From contig NZ_JOPJ01000003.1 of assembly GCF_002153655.1 (NCBI RefSeq), positions 1 to 64,000 of the forward strand: a stretch of DNA of 64,000 nucleotides. The letters are read 5' to 3'. The position numbers and the translations under genes are program-made. Shown here one piece after another: positions 24,174-33,748 of the stretch. Positions within the stretch are counted from its first letter, which is position 1; each line of letters opens with the position of its first letter. This DNA is from Acetobacter okinawensis (lineage in GTDB: Bacteria > Pseudomonadota > Alphaproteobacteria > Acetobacterales > Acetobacteraceae). Under the pieces are notes generated by a model. That model was given only the letters and a program-made list of their open reading frames with translations. It was not told the origin of the DNA and searched no databases.

Positions 24174-27100
24174 ATGCTGGAAGATTTGGTGATGGTTCTC
24201 CAGAAAACGAGATACAATGGTCTTAAATTTTATCTTTTTACAAGCTCGCTCCTGGTCTCTATCCCGTCTTTTGCATCAGGCAGTTCAGCGGGATACACCG
24301 TAAACAGTGGCCAGACCTATGAGATTTCCGGCAGCCAGAATTCAGACCTTACCAACAATGGCACGGTTACGGTCACCTCTAGCGGGACTGTTACGGGTAC
24401 AACAACCAACAACAGTATTTTCAGTAACGCCGGGTCACTGAACACGCTGAATAATTCTGGTCAGTTTTCCAGTACAAAAGGCATGATTTCCGACATAAAC
24501 AACGCAACATCTGGCACAATTACTGGCTCATCCAGCACCGCTGGAAATATTGTCAATTATGGCACAATCAATGTTTCGGGGTTCAATATACAGGGTGTTA
24601 CCAATGAGCAGGGAGCATCTTTTACAAATAACAACGGAACATCCAATAGTAATTTTGACAACGCAGGAACTGCAAACCTGAACTCAGGCATGGTGATTGG
24701 CAACGTAACCAACCAGAGCACAGGCAACCTGACAACAAGTGCCACCATAGCCGGCAGCATTGATAACTATGGTACATTAGAGCTGACTGGCATGGGCATG
24801 GTGCAGGGCAATGTGACCAACCATAGCGGCACGCTCACCCTGTCTGGGCAGTACTCCAATATTTTTGGCACGTTGAATGCGGTGGGTGGCACGTTCACTG
24901 TTATTGCGGGCAACATTAACGCCCTGTCCGGCTCGGCCAATGGGACACTTAAAAGTACGTTACTGATCAACCGCGCCAATAATGCTGTATATTCTGGCAG
25001 CATGTCCGGGAACGGGGCAATTTCCATCGTCAGTGGAACACAAACCATCTCTGGGGCCAATACCTATACTGGCAACACCAGCGTCAGTAGCAATGGGCAG
25101 CTTATTCTTACGGGGTCATTGGCAGGCGCACTCTCCAACACCTCCAATGCCTCCCATCCAAGCCTTATTGCCAGCGGGGCCAAGGTAAGGGGGAACATCA
25201 TCAATACGGGTGGTCTTGTCGTAAACGGCACAATTGGCGGACTGACAGTCAACACCAAGCAGGGCACTATTAAAATATTCAAAAATGCCGTGCTGAATCT
25301 GGGGGTCATCAACTCCGGCACCATCAACATGAGTGGCGCATCCACCATAAAACAGGATGTGACAAACACCTCCGGCGCAACATTCAACCTGACAGATTCT
25401 TCAGAAATACAGAGGCAGGTGAACAATGCCGGCACCTTCATCATCAATACAAATGCTAAAGTTTCAGGAAATTTCACCAACTCAACTGTTCTGAACATGG
25501 ATTCAGGCACCATTTCGGGTGCGCTGAGCAACACCGGGGTTATGACCATTCAGGATGGATCACAGGTTGGCAGTATAGAAAATAAAAGTGGTACAGCCAC
25601 CCTTTCCAGCAGCACCGTGCTTGGGGCCGTTGCCAACGATGCCAATGGCACACTGACCATGACCGGCGGCAGTGCAGCAAGTGCGACCAATGCCGGGATT
25701 ATGACATTAGGAAAAAACAATAAAATTTCAGGTAATGTGACCAACACAGCAGGAACACTGACACTGGACGGGAACACCATAAACGGCATACTGGCTGCAA
25801 ATGGCGGCAGTTTTTCTGTCACGGCAAATGGTGCAAGCCTTGGCGCCCTGAGCGGCACGGCCAATGGCACACTCAATGGCCAGTTGGCTCTGGCATCCAC
25901 CGACAACACCTATTCGGGCATACTCTCCGGTTCCGGCGGTGTTACAATCGCGGCAGCGGGGCAGCAGGTCTTCAATGGTGCCAACAGCTACACCGGCACA
26001 ACCGAAGTCGATGGGGGCACACTGGTCGTAAATGGCGACCAGAGCACCGCAGACGGTCATGTGCTGGTTGGCAATACGGGCAATCTGTCCGGCACGGGCA
26101 CATTGGGTGGTGCAACAACAATTGCACAAGGGGGCACACTGACCCCGGGGGATGTCTCAACCCGAGTGGGAACGCTGAGCATTACCAATAGTCTGGCACT
26201 GGCACAGGGATCATCCCAGCAGTTCTATATGGGGCAGACCAATGCTTCAGGCGGGGCTTATAACTCCCTTATGGCTGTAGGAGGGGACCTGACCCTTGGC
26301 GGCACACTCAACATTACCGCCAACCCGGACGGACCAAGCGTGTCTAAAGGCCACCTCGATGCCGGGCTTTACCGCCTGTACACATATGGAGGCACGTTAT
26401 CCGGCGTTGCAGACCAGACCCTTGGCACAACCAATGTGGCCACGGGTGGCACTGTCTCCCTACAGACATCCATAGCCCACCAGATCAACCTGATTGTAGA
26501 TTATAACAGCCTGACCTTCTGGGACGGGGGAAAGACAAGCAACCGCAGCAACTCCACCGTTGATGGTGGCTCAGGCACATGGAACACGGACCCGAAGGGG
26601 CTGAACTGGACCGACAAGACAGGCACCACAAACGGAGCATGGGCCAATAACAACTTTGTTGTCTATGCAGGCAATGCCGGAACCGTAACCGTGCAGGACA
26701 CGCTCAATGGCCAGCAGTCCAACGTCATTACAAGCGGCATGCAGTTTGCCAATAATGATGGAAAAATCTACACCATAACCGGGGACAACCTGTACGCAGC
26801 AAACAGCACCACCACCGTACGCGTGGGGGATGGCACCACGGCAGGCGCGTCCATTACCGCAATACTGGATACTGTGCTGAACGACAAATCAGTCTCCGGC
26901 GGAACCACGCTTGTAAAAAGCGATATGGGTACACTGATTATTACAAAAGATCAGACCTATACGGGCGGCACCACCATTGCTGGCGGTGTTCTGCAACTGG
27001 GCAATGGCGGCACCACCGGCGCGCTTGCCGCAGGCACGGCCATACAGAACAATGGCAGGCTGGCCATCAATCACAGCGGCACATTCACGCTTGCCCAGAA

Positions 27101-28838
27101 CATTGCAGGCACAGGGGGGCTTGAGCAGAACGGCGCTGGCACCACGGTGCTAAGTGGCACCAACACCTACACGGGTGACACCACAGTGACACAAGGAACT
27201 CTGGAGGTGGATGGCTCCATTGCCTCATCCCGCACCACAACAGTGCAGAATGGCGGAGTGCTGAGTGGCACAGGCACGGTTGGCAATACGGTTATCACAC
27301 AGGGGGGGACCCTTGCCCCGCAGGGAGTGCAGGGGAACATGACCGTGCAGGGCACGTTGCAGGCGGACAGCAACTCCACCCTTGCCCTAAGTGGGGGGAG
27401 CCAGCTCTCGGGCAAGACCATGACCTTGCAGGGCGTACAATACCAGCAGCTCCAGTCTGGCACTGTTACGGTTACGGACAGTGCAGCCCTGTCTGGCAAC
27501 GTAGTGCTGAATGTCGCGCCCTCCACCCGGTTCAAGCTGAATGATTATTACACCCTGCTCACAACCGGCAGCGGCTTTACCCAGAAAAGCTACGCATTGC
27601 AGACCAACCTGACCAGTCTTTACACCTTTATCTCCCCTTCCCTGTTTTACAACGGCAATGATCTGGACGTGCTGCTTGCGCGCAACGCCGTGCGCTTTGT
27701 AAGCGTTGCCAACAGCCGCAATGAGCACGAGGCGGCACAAGCACTCGACCACATGCCCGCAGACAACGCCATGGTGCAGGCAGCCGAGTTGCTGACACCT
27801 GAAGAGGCACGCCGGGGTATGAACGCCCTCTCGGGCGAAGTGCATGCCTCCGCCCGCACGGCGCTCATTCAGGACAGTCTGTTTGTCCGGCAAGCCGCCA
27901 TGGACCGGCTGGATACAGCCGAGTGCGGCAATGGGCATGTTGATGCCACCTTGCACACTGCATCCCTTAAAACCGGGCGCAAGGATGAAGGCTGCCTTGC
28001 CGGGCAGGCCGTGCTGTGGGGGCAGGCCTATGGCAGCCTTGGCCATAATGGGGGGGACGGCAATGCCGCATCCATGCACCACTCCACCACCGGCTTTATT
28101 ATGGGGGTGGACGCCCCGTTCATGGATGGTGCGTGGCGTATTGGCGCATTGCTCAGCTATGGCCGCTCCATGTTTGACATCAACAGCGGGCGCGGCTCAT
28201 CGGGTCATGGCAACAATGTGAGCATCGGCGGTTACGCAGGCACGCACTGGGGAGCATTCAACCTGAAGCTGGGTGCGGCCTATACGTGGAATATGCTGAG
28301 CATGCAGCGCAATGTTGCTTTTCCCGGCTATGCGGACCGCCTCTCCAGCAACTATCTGGCAGGGACGGCGCAAGGCTTTGGCGAGGTGGGCTACCGGCTC
28401 CATACACGCTATGGTCTGGCAGAACCTTTTGCCAATGTGGCGTATGTAAACCTGCACACCAATGGCTACCATGAACATGGAGGCGCTGCAGCCCTTCAGG
28501 GCCGCAGCATGGATACGGGGGTGACCTTCTCCACCTTCGGTATCAAGGCGTCCTCCACCCTGCATGCGGGAAAAATGCTGTTGATCCCACATGCGTCACT
28601 CGCATACCGGCATGCCTTTGGGCTGAGCACGCCAACCGCCCACACCCTGTTTGCCGCAGGTGGCAGCGGGTCCATGGATATTGCCGGGGTTCCGCTCTCG
28701 GTTGATTCAGCGGTGATTGATGCAGGGCTGACAGCCAGACTGAGCGAGCGGATCAAAATCGGGCTGTCGTATCTGGGGCAGTATGGCAACCAGTCTGTGG
28801 AAAGCGGCGTCAAAGCCAGCGTGCTGCTGAAGTTCTAG
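24174..28838 (+). CDS. Autotransporter (type Va) with PATR-type repeat passenger
   Basis: A 1554-residue outer-membrane autotransporter. The start has AGGAGA eight bases upstream. Residues 1-36 form an extended signal peptide (basic, hydrophobic, ending PSFASG). The passenger is Asn/Thr/Ser/Gly-rich beta-helix sequence with many short TNxGT-type repeats. It has at least four autotransporter-associated strand repeats: GANTYTGNTSV (near 293), GANSYTGTTEV (near 601), QTYTGGTTIAGG (near 925) and GTNTYTGDTTV (near 994). The last 280 residues (from GQAVLWGQAYGSLGH) form the beta-barrel and end in Phe (VLLKF). No catalytic triad is evident, so an adhesin or aggregation role is more likely than a protease. 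The passenger DNA is richer in A/T than neighbouring genes. Confidence 0.93.
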   Translation: MLEDLVMVLQKTRYNGLKFYLFTSSLLVSIPSFASGSSAGYTVNSGQTYEISGSQNSDLTNNGTVTVTSSGTVTGTTTNNSIFSNAGSLNTLNNSGQFSSTKGMISDINNATSGTITGSSSTAGNIVNYGTINVSGFNIQGVTNEQGASFTNNNGTSNSNFDNAGTANLNSGMVIGNVTNQSTGNLTTSATIAGSIDNYGTLELTGMGMVQGNVTNHSGTLTLSGQYSNIFGTLNAVGGTFTVIAGNINALSGSANGTLKSTLLINRANNAVYSGSMSGNGAISIVSGTQTISGANTYTGNTSVSSNGQLILTGSLAGALSNTSNASHPSLIASGAKVRGNIINTGGLVVNGTIGGLTVNTKQGTIKIFKNAVLNLGVINSGTINMSGASTIKQDVTNTSGATFNLTDSSEIQRQVNNAGTFIINTNAKVSGNFTNSTVLNMDSGTISGALSNTGVMTIQDGSQVGSIENKSGTATLSSSTVLGAVANDANGTLTMTGGSAASATNAGIMTLGKNNKISGNVTNTAGTLTLDGNTINGILAANGGSFSVTANGASLGALSGTANGTLNGQLALASTDNTYSGILSGSGGVTIAAAGQQVFNGANSYTGTTEVDGGTLVVNGDQSTADGHVLVGNTGNLSGTGTLGGATTIAQGGTLTPGDVSTRVGTLSITNSLALAQGSSQQFYMGQTNASGGAYNSLMAVGGDLTLGGTLNITANPDGPSVSKGHLDAGLYRLYTYGGTLSGVADQTLGTTNVATGGTVSLQTSIAHQINLIVDYNSLTFWDGGKTSNRSNSTVDGGSGTWNTDPKGLNWTDKTGTTNGAWANNNFVVYAGNAGTVTVQDTLNGQQSNVITSGMQFANNDGKIYTITGDNLYAANSTTTVRVGDGTTAGASITAILDTVLNDKSVSGGTTLVKSDMGTLIITKDQTYTGGTTIAGGVLQLGNGGTTGALAAGTAIQNNGRLAINHSGTFTLAQNIAGTGGLEQNGAGTTVLSGTNTYTGDTTVTQGTLEVDGSIASSRTTTVQNGGVLSGTGTVGNTVITQGGTLAPQGVQGNMTVQGTLQADSNSTLALSGGSQLSGKTMTLQGVQYQQLQSGTVTVTDSAALSGNVVLNVAPSTRFKLNDYYTLLTTGSGFTQKSYALQTNLTSLYTFISPSLFYNGNDLDVLLARNAVRFVSVANSRNEHEAAQALDHMPADNAMVQAAELLTPEEARRGMNALSGEVHASARTALIQDSLFVRQAAMDRLDTAECGNGHVDATLHTASLKTGRKDEGCLAGQAVLWGQAYGSLGHNGGDGNAASMHHSTTGFIMGVDAPFMDGAWRIGALLSYGRSMFDINSGRGSSGHGNNVSIGGYAGTHWGAFNLKLGAAYTWNMLSMQRNVAFPGYADRLSSNYLAGTAQGFGEVGYRLHTRYGLAEPFANVAYVNLHTNGYHEHGGAAALQGRSMDTGVTFSTFGIKASSTLHAGKMLLIPHASLAYRHAFGLSTPTAHTLFAAGGSGSMDIAGVPLSVDSAVIDAGLTARLSERIKIGLSYLGQYGNQSVESGVKASVLLKF

Positions 28839-28863
28839 CCCAGCTCTCTGGCACAGCCATAAA

Positions 28864-28892
28864 GCCCCTGCCGCAGGTGTTGCGGCAGGGGC
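28864..28892. terminator. Bidirectional terminator between convergent genes
   Basis: GCCCCTGCCGCA (28864-28875) pairs perfectly with TGCGGCAGGGGC (28881-28892) around a five-base loop. It lies between the autotransporter (plus) and the small membrane protein gene (minus). TTTAT follows it on the minus strand; the plus side has no T-run. Confidence 0.65.
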
Positions 28893-28895
28893 GCA

Positions 28896-29408
28896 CTACA
28901 GATGCAGGCGCATATGGGTGCGCAGGTCATTGCACCGCTTGGCATACTGGGACGCCTTGGAGGCGGTAAAGTAGTTGATCAAAAACGCCCCCAGCAGCGA
29001 GCCAAAGGAGATGACGGTCAGCAACTCCCCCGTAAACAGGATCGGTGCATCATAATGCATGGCGGAATACCACAGCAGGCCAATGCTCAGCACAGCACCA
29101 AAAAAACCCAGTACGCCGGTGGATTTGAGCAAGGAGTCCTCGACACTTTCAAAGGCTGATGTCTCCCGCCACAGGTCAAACAGCTTGCGGTCCACATCAT
29201 CCACCGCGTCCTTATGTTCCTTTATTTCCACATCGGTGCGCTTGTGCGGGTTCTTGCGATGGATATCGAGTTCCTGCCGGGCTTTGGCAAACACCCGCCG
29301 CCGCTCCTTGATGGCGGGCAGGCTGATGTCCACAAAGCTGAGAATGGCCACATTGAGCCCGGCGGAAAGCTGCACAACCGCCTGAAAGTCACCCCATGTC
29401 ACGCTCAT
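28896..29408 (-). CDS. Small two-helix membrane protein of unknown function
   Basis: I do not recognise a family. From the ATG at 29408 (MSVTWGDF, preceded by GGTGGGGG) the product has 170 residues. The N-terminal half is soluble, highly charged and likely coiled coil (around RRRVFAKARQELDIHRKN). Two hydrophobic helices follow, VLGFFGAVLSIGLLWY and LLTVISFGSLLGAFLINYF, and then a short basic tail. A longer frame to 29504 adds 32 residues without membrane or signal features. It is convergent with the autotransporter. Confidence 0.6.
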   Translation of the reverse strand: MSVTWGDFQAVVQLSAGLNVAILSFVDISLPAIKERRRVFAKARQELDIHRKNPHKRTDVEIKEHKDAVDDVDRKLFDLWRETSAFESVEDSLLKSTGVLGFFGAVLSIGLLWYSAMHYDAPILFTGELLTVISFGSLLGAFLINYFTASKASQYAKRCNDLRTHMRLHL

Positions 29409-29539
29409 TGCCTTGGCACCCCCACCTGAACATACCTGCTGGTCTGCCCTTCTCTTATAAAGCAGACCGGGTGAAATAAAGGGGGATAGGGGCATGTCCG
29501 TCATGCCGCCCTACCTGCGGCATGCGGCACAGCCCCCAC

Positions 29540-30661
29540 TCAAGCCTCGGGCAGTGGCGCCGTCTGGTAGAGGCTGACACGCAGCCCGCCGTGGGGTACG
29601 GGGGCCTGTGGGGGCAAAAACGGCAGGCCGGTTGCGTGGGCAAGCCTGGCCTCGGTGGTGACAATCCCCACCCGCCAGCCAGCAAAATGGGTCAGCAAGG
29701 TCTGCCCCAACGCACGGTACAGGGGGAGCAGGCTCTGCTTGTCCCCTATGCGTGTGCCATAGGGCGGGTTGGCAATAACCAGCCCCGCAGGCCCCGGTGG
29801 GGGCCGTAGGGTGCTGATGGTCGCCTGTGTAAAGGTTGCATAATCCTGCACGCCTGCACGCTCGGCATTGGCGCGGCTCATGGTTATGGCCCCTGCATCA
29901 CGGTCGCTGCCATAAAAATGGAAGGCGGGGGTGCGTGCACTTTTGACCGCACGCATGGTCTGCCATGCCTGCGCATCAAACGTGGCCAGCAGTTCAAACG
30001 CAAACTGGCGGGCACGACCGGGGTTAAGGCGGGCTGCTATTTCTGCCGCCTCGATAACAAATGTACCCGAACCACACATGGGGTCGAGCACAGGCTCCTG
30101 CCCGTTATAGCCGCACTGGCGCAGGAACAGGGCAGCCATTGTCTCACGCAGGGGGGCGCGGTTGATCGCCTGCTTGTAGCCACGCCTGTGCAGCAGTTCG
30201 CCCGATGTATCCACGCTGAGCGTGCAGATATTCTGCTCAATACGCGCACGGACCAGCACGGGAGCATCCTCGGCCTGTGTCGCACCCAGTGTCCGGGTAA
30301 TGGCCTTGCCAATACGCTCGGCGGCAGCACCAGCGTGGTACACGCGCGAGGCGGTGCAGCTTGCCTCCACCCGGAAGGCAATATCGGGGCGCAGGATGGT
30401 CTGCCACGGCACACGCCCCGCACTTTTATCAAGCTGGGACAGATGCACTACGGGGAAGGACGCAATACGCGCAAGAACCCGGCTGGTGCCACGCACCCAC
30501 AAATTGGCGCGCCAGACCTCTGGCCAGCCCCCGCGAATGACCACCCCACCCGGCACGGCCACAGGCTGGCAGAAGCCCTTGAGCCGCACCTCTGCGCACA
30601 GCACGGATTCCAGCCCCGGCACAGTGGCCAGAAAGATCTCAAAGTCCTTGTCTTTTGTCAT
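29540..30661 (-). CDS. THUMP-domain class I SAM-dependent RNA methyltransferase (RlmL/TrmN-like)
   Basis: Methylates a base in rRNA or tRNA; the N2-guanine type is likely. The 373-residue protein begins with a THUMP/ferredoxin-like RNA-binding half (FLATVPGLESVLCAEV) and continues into a Rossmann methyltransferase with DPMCGSGT (193-200) and the catalytic NPPYGTRIGD near 297. The NPPY motif is typical of N-methyltransferases acting on exocyclic amines. The start is ATG at 30661; the open frame reaches 31288 but runs antisense through the cytochrome c gene and is rejected. It is shorter than bifunctional Escherichia coli RlmL/K, covering the RlmL half only. Confidence 0.9.
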   Translation of the reverse strand: MTKDKDFEIFLATVPGLESVLCAEVRLKGFCQPVAVPGGVVIRGGWPEVWRANLWVRGTSRVLARIASFPVVHLSQLDKSAGRVPWQTILRPDIAFRVEASCTASRVYHAGAAAERIGKAITRTLGATQAEDAPVLVRARIEQNICTLSVDTSGELLHRRGYKQAINRAPLRETMAALFLRQCGYNGQEPVLDPMCGSGTFVIEAAEIAARLNPGRARQFAFELLATFDAQAWQTMRAVKSARTPAFHFYGSDRDAGAITMSRANAERAGVQDYATFTQATISTLRPPPGPAGLVIANPPYGTRIGDKQSLLPLYRALGQTLLTHFAGWRVGIVTTEARLAHATGLPFLPPQAPVPHGGLRVSLYQTAPLPEA

Positions 30662-30805
30662 GACGCCTGAATGACAGGAAGCCAGCCTGACGGCAACTCT
30701 ATCCTCATTCCGCCATCTGACAGCACGGTGTGCGGGGGGAGTTGAGGTAATGCCAAAGCCGTGTATAATTGTTGCACAACCGAACGATCTAAGCAGGAGC
30801 TGTTC

Positions 30806-31276
30806 ATGAAAAAAACCATTCTGGCTGCATTGGCGGCAACTGTGGGCCTTTCCGGCCTGGCAGGCAATGCACACGCCGCAGCCGATGGTGCGCAACTGTT
30901 TGCGACACACTGCGCCATGTGCCACCAGAGCACCGGCAGCGGCGTACCCGGGCAGTTCCCTCCGCTTAAAGGCCGCGTGAACCTGATTGCCGCCACCCCC
31001 GAGGGCAAAACCTACGTCATGCACGTGCTGCTCAACGGTCTGGCGGGCAGCCTCAAGGCTGGCGGGGCATCTTACATGGGGTACATGCCCTCCATGGCCG
31101 CCATGTCCGATGATGACCTTGCCGCCCTGCTGACCTATGTCTCCACCCTGTCGGGTGATGCCTCGGCCCCCACCTTTACAGCGAGTGACGTTAAAACCGC
31201 ACGCGCAACCCCCATGCAGCCGGGCCAGATTCTGGAAGAGCGCAACACGCTCAACGCCGCACACCCGCTGCCATAA
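30806..31276 (+). CDS. Secreted class I c-type cytochrome
   Basis: A 156-residue periplasmic electron carrier. It has a Sec signal peptide (residues 1-25, ending NAHAA), a heme-attachment motif CAMCH with Cys36, Cys39 and His40, and a likely axial Met in the GYMPSMAAMSDDDLAALLTYV segment near 92-97. AGGAGC lies six bases before the ATG. The fold resembles the cytochrome c domains of membrane dehydrogenases in acetic acid bacteria, but no dehydrogenase subunit is adjacent, so the partner is unknown. It is convergent with an SDR gene across a perfect terminator. Confidence 0.92.
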   Translation: MKKTILAALAATVGLSGLAGNAHAAADGAQLFATHCAMCHQSTGSGVPGQFPPLKGRVNLIAATPEGKTYVMHVLLNGLAGSLKAGGASYMGYMPSMAAMSDDDLAALLTYVSTLSGDASAPTFTASDVKTARATPMQPGQILEERNTLNAAHPLP

Positions 31277-31321
31277 GCCCACGGGCAAAGCCGCTCCGGC
31301 ACCACGCCGGAGCCAAACAGC

Positions 31322-31359
31322 AAAAAAGCCTCCCGCACAACCATGCGGGAGGCTTTTTT
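31322..31359. terminator. Perfect bidirectional terminator
   Basis: A 16-base-pair perfect stem (31322-31337 with 31344-31359) with a six-base loop has A6 on one side and T6 on the other, so it can stop transcription from both the cytochrome c gene and the SDR gene. Confidence 0.95.
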
Positions 31360-31402
31360 GTATCCCCCGGCGTAACCTATGCCGAGGGACGCAAAGGCAC
31401 GA

Positions 31403-32164
31403 TTACTGCGCGGTGTAACCACCATCAATCACAAGTTCACTTCCCGTCATGAACTTGGATTCATCAGATGCCAGATACAGAATACCGTAGGCAATATCAT
31501 CAGGTTCCCCCAGATGGCCCAGCGGGTGCAGGTCCACCAGCTTTTGCCGTGCCTCTGCTGCATCCTTGGTCAGACCCTGCACCATGGGGGTCCAGATGTA
31601 GCCCGGATGCACCGAGTTAACCCGAATTTTGTAGCCCGATTTGGCACAGTGCAGCGCCGCAGACTTGGTAAACAGGCGTACCCCGCCCTTGCTGGCGTTA
31701 TAGGCTGCCAATGTCGGGTCACCCACCAGCCCCTCAATGGAGGACAGGTTGATAATGGAGCCGCTGCCCACCTTCTTCATCGCTTCAACAGCATATTTGG
31801 TGCCAAGGAACACACTGTTGAGGTTAATGGACTGCACACGCTGCCAGTCTTCCAGGCTCGTGCTTTCCACCGTGCCATTATAGGCAATACCGGCATTGTT
31901 GACCGCAACGTCAAGCTTGCCAAAGGTCTGCTCGGCTGTGGCTATGGCATTCTGCCACTCCGCCTCCTGCGTCACATTGAGTTTGACAAACACAGCCTCT
32001 CCACCAGCCGCCTTGATCTCGGCGACCGTGTTATGCCCGGCCTCTTCCTGCAAATCGGCCACGACCACCTTGGCCCCTTCTTTGGCCAGCAGAACTGCCG
32101 TGGCTTTGCCAATACCATTGGCAGCCCCTGTAACAATGGCCACTTTTCCTGCAACGCGAGACAT
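31403..32164 (-). CDS. SDR alcohol dehydrogenase / carbonyl reductase, LbADH type
   Basis: Short-chain dehydrogenase of 253 residues. It has TGAANGIG at 12-19, NNAG at 89-92 and the catalytic set Ser142, Tyr155, Lys159. It closely follows the R-specific alcohol dehydrogenase of Lactobacillus and the Acetobacter carbonyl reductase in SSIEGLVGDPTLAAYNASKG, VHPGYIWTP and the C-terminal VIDGGYTAQ, where the final Gln takes part in Mg binding in that family. Asp37 after the second strand (VVADL) predicts NADH rather than NADPH. The likely role is interconversion of secondary alcohols and ketones in the cytoplasm. Confidence 0.9.
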   Translation of the reverse strand: MSRVAGKVAIVTGAANGIGKATAVLLAKEGAKVVVADLQEEAGHNTVAEIKAAGGEAVFVKLNVTQEAEWQNAIATAEQTFGKLDVAVNNAGIAYNGTVESTSLEDWQRVQSINLNSVFLGTKYAVEAMKKVGSGSIINLSSIEGLVGDPTLAAYNASKGGVRLFTKSAALHCAKSGYKIRVNSVHPGYIWTPMVQGLTKDAAEARQKLVDLHPLGHLGEPDDIAYGILYLASDESKFMTGSELVIDGGYTAQ

Positions 32165-32266
32165 GTTTTTGCTCCATGGTTTGTTCTGTTCCGTGATTAC
32201 AAACGCAAACCAGAGGCTTTGGCCTTGATACCCGTCAAAAAAATCGTTTTCTTTGCGTATCTGGTC

Positions 32267-32294
32267 AAAAAAACAGTGCCCATGCCTGTTTTTT
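32267..32294 (-). terminator. Probable terminator abutting the photolyase stop
   Basis: A-run/CAG (32267-32276) pairs with CTG/T-run (32286-32294) around a nine-base loop. On the minus strand it ends CTGTTTTTTTGACC, just beyond the photolyase stop codon, which it touches. Confidence 0.55.
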
Positions 32295-33697
32295 CAGGCG
32301 CTGTCTTTTTGCGCTTTCCATGCTGCCAGTGCGCGCGCGCGGGCCACCGTATGCTCCACCATGGGGCTGGGGTAGCCAGTCGGCTGCAAAAGGCTTGCCT
32401 GCCAAGGGGTATGGATATCCGTGCCCGACAGGCCTGCAAGCTCTGGCACCCATGTGCGGATATACGCCCCATCCGGGTCGAACTTCTGTGATTGCAGGAT
32501 CGGGTTCATGATCCTGAAGAATGGCGCGGATTCGACCCCCGTCCCGGCATTCCACTGCCAGTTCATGGGGTTGCTGGCCGGGTCATAATCCACCAGCGTA
32601 TGGGCAAACCAGCGCTCGCCCTCGCGCCAGTCGATCAGCAGGTGCTTGACCAGAAAAGACGCCACCACCATGCGCACACGGTTATGCATCAGCCCCGTCT
32701 GCCAAAGCTGGCGCATGCCCGCATCAACCAGCGGGTAGCCCGTACGCCCCTGCTGCCACCGGGCCAGCCCTTTGGGGTCCACCCGCCATGGCATGGTATC
32801 AAACTCGGCCTTGAGGTTGCGCGTGCTCAGGTCCGGGTGTTCCCATAGCAGCGACCACGCAAACTCCCGCCACCCGATCTCGGACAGGAACTTGCTGGCC
32901 CCTTCCATCGCCCCCTGCGCGCTAACCGCGTGCCATATCTGCCCCGGCGTTATCTGCCCCGTGCGCAGGAAGGGGGACAGGTCGGACGTTGCATCCCGGT
33001 CCGGAAAATCGCGCTCCTGCGCATAGGTTTGCAGGGCGTGGGCTATAAAGTCCTGCAAGCACGCATGCGCATCCTGTTCCGAAAAAACATGGTGGGGCTG
33101 CATGGCTCTGGCCCATGCGGGCAGCCTGCCCAGTGCATACTCCAGCGCCACCCGCTGGTCGGGAAAAGCCGCGCAGGGGGCAAACACCATGCCCGTGGGC
33201 GCAGGCAGGGGGGCCGGGTAATGGGCCATGCTGCTGGCCGCACGCCAGAACGCCCCAAAAACCTGAAAAGCCTGCCCGGCCTTGCTCCGCACTGTCCATG
33301 GCTCATGCAGCAGGCTGCCTGGCGTGCTGTGGACTGTAACCCCCATCTGCCTGAGCTGCGCCTTGAGCTGGGTATCCGTGGTCTTGCCTGCCGGGTCGTA
33401 ACGGCGGTTCCAGAACACCTGCGTGCACCCGCTCTGGCGGACCAGTTCTGGCAGGAACCGCTCTTCCTGCGCGGCAAAAACATGCAACTGGCCACCACGG
33501 GCACGTAGCGCATGGTCCAGTGCCTGCACACCCTGCATCCGCCACCAGTCAAGAGCACTGGCACACGTCTGCGCAGTGGAGCGCACCACCACGCACAGCA
33601 GGGGCTGCCCACTTTGCACGGCACGGCTTAGTGCCAGATTGTCTGCCAGACGCAGGTCGTCACGGAACCAGACCAGAACAGGGGGGTGGTCGGTCAT
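32294..33697 (-). CDS. phrB: Deoxyribodipyrimidine photo-lyase (class I CPD type)
   Basis: Light-driven repair of UV pyrimidine dimers. The 467-residue protein has the N-terminal photolyase domain (VLVWFRDDLRLADNLAL) and the FAD-binding helical domain. Visible motifs include TGYPLVDAGMRQLWQTG, MHNRVRMVVASFLVKHL, and DYDPASNPMNWQWNAGTG with the DPASNxxNWQW segment typical of CPD photolyases. Length fits the class. The downstream SDR gene is on the same strand but separated by a terminator-like hairpin. Confidence 0.95.
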   Translation of the reverse strand: MTDHPPVLVWFRDDLRLADNLALSRAVQSGQPLLCVVVRSTAQTCASALDWWRMQGVQALDHALRARGGQLHVFAAQEERFLPELVRQSGCTQVFWNRRYDPAGKTTDTQLKAQLRQMGVTVHSTPGSLLHEPWTVRSKAGQAFQVFGAFWRAASSMAHYPAPLPAPTGMVFAPCAAFPDQRVALEYALGRLPAWARAMQPHHVFSEQDAHACLQDFIAHALQTYAQERDFPDRDATSDLSPFLRTGQITPGQIWHAVSAQGAMEGASKFLSEIGWREFAWSLLWEHPDLSTRNLKAEFDTMPWRVDPKGLARWQQGRTGYPLVDAGMRQLWQTGLMHNRVRMVVASFLVKHLLIDWREGERWFAHTLVDYDPASNPMNWQWNAGTGVESAPFFRIMNPILQSQKFDPDGAYIRTWVPELAGLSGTDIHTPWQASLLQPTGYPSPMVEHTVARARALAAWKAQKDSA

Positions 33698-33748
33698 GTC
33701 TGCTCCCGTGCTGTCCGGGCCATGGGACGGGCCACTCGGCTGGCAGTG

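Noticed and set aside
23651-28895. Genomic-island attachment repeats around tRNA-Phe
   Set aside because: I looked for a second copy of the tRNA 3' end after the autotransporter and saw none; no integrase is present.
30662-31288. N-terminal extension of the RNA methyltransferase frame
   Set aside because: It runs antisense through the cytochrome c gene, and the family N-terminus begins at the ATG at 30661.
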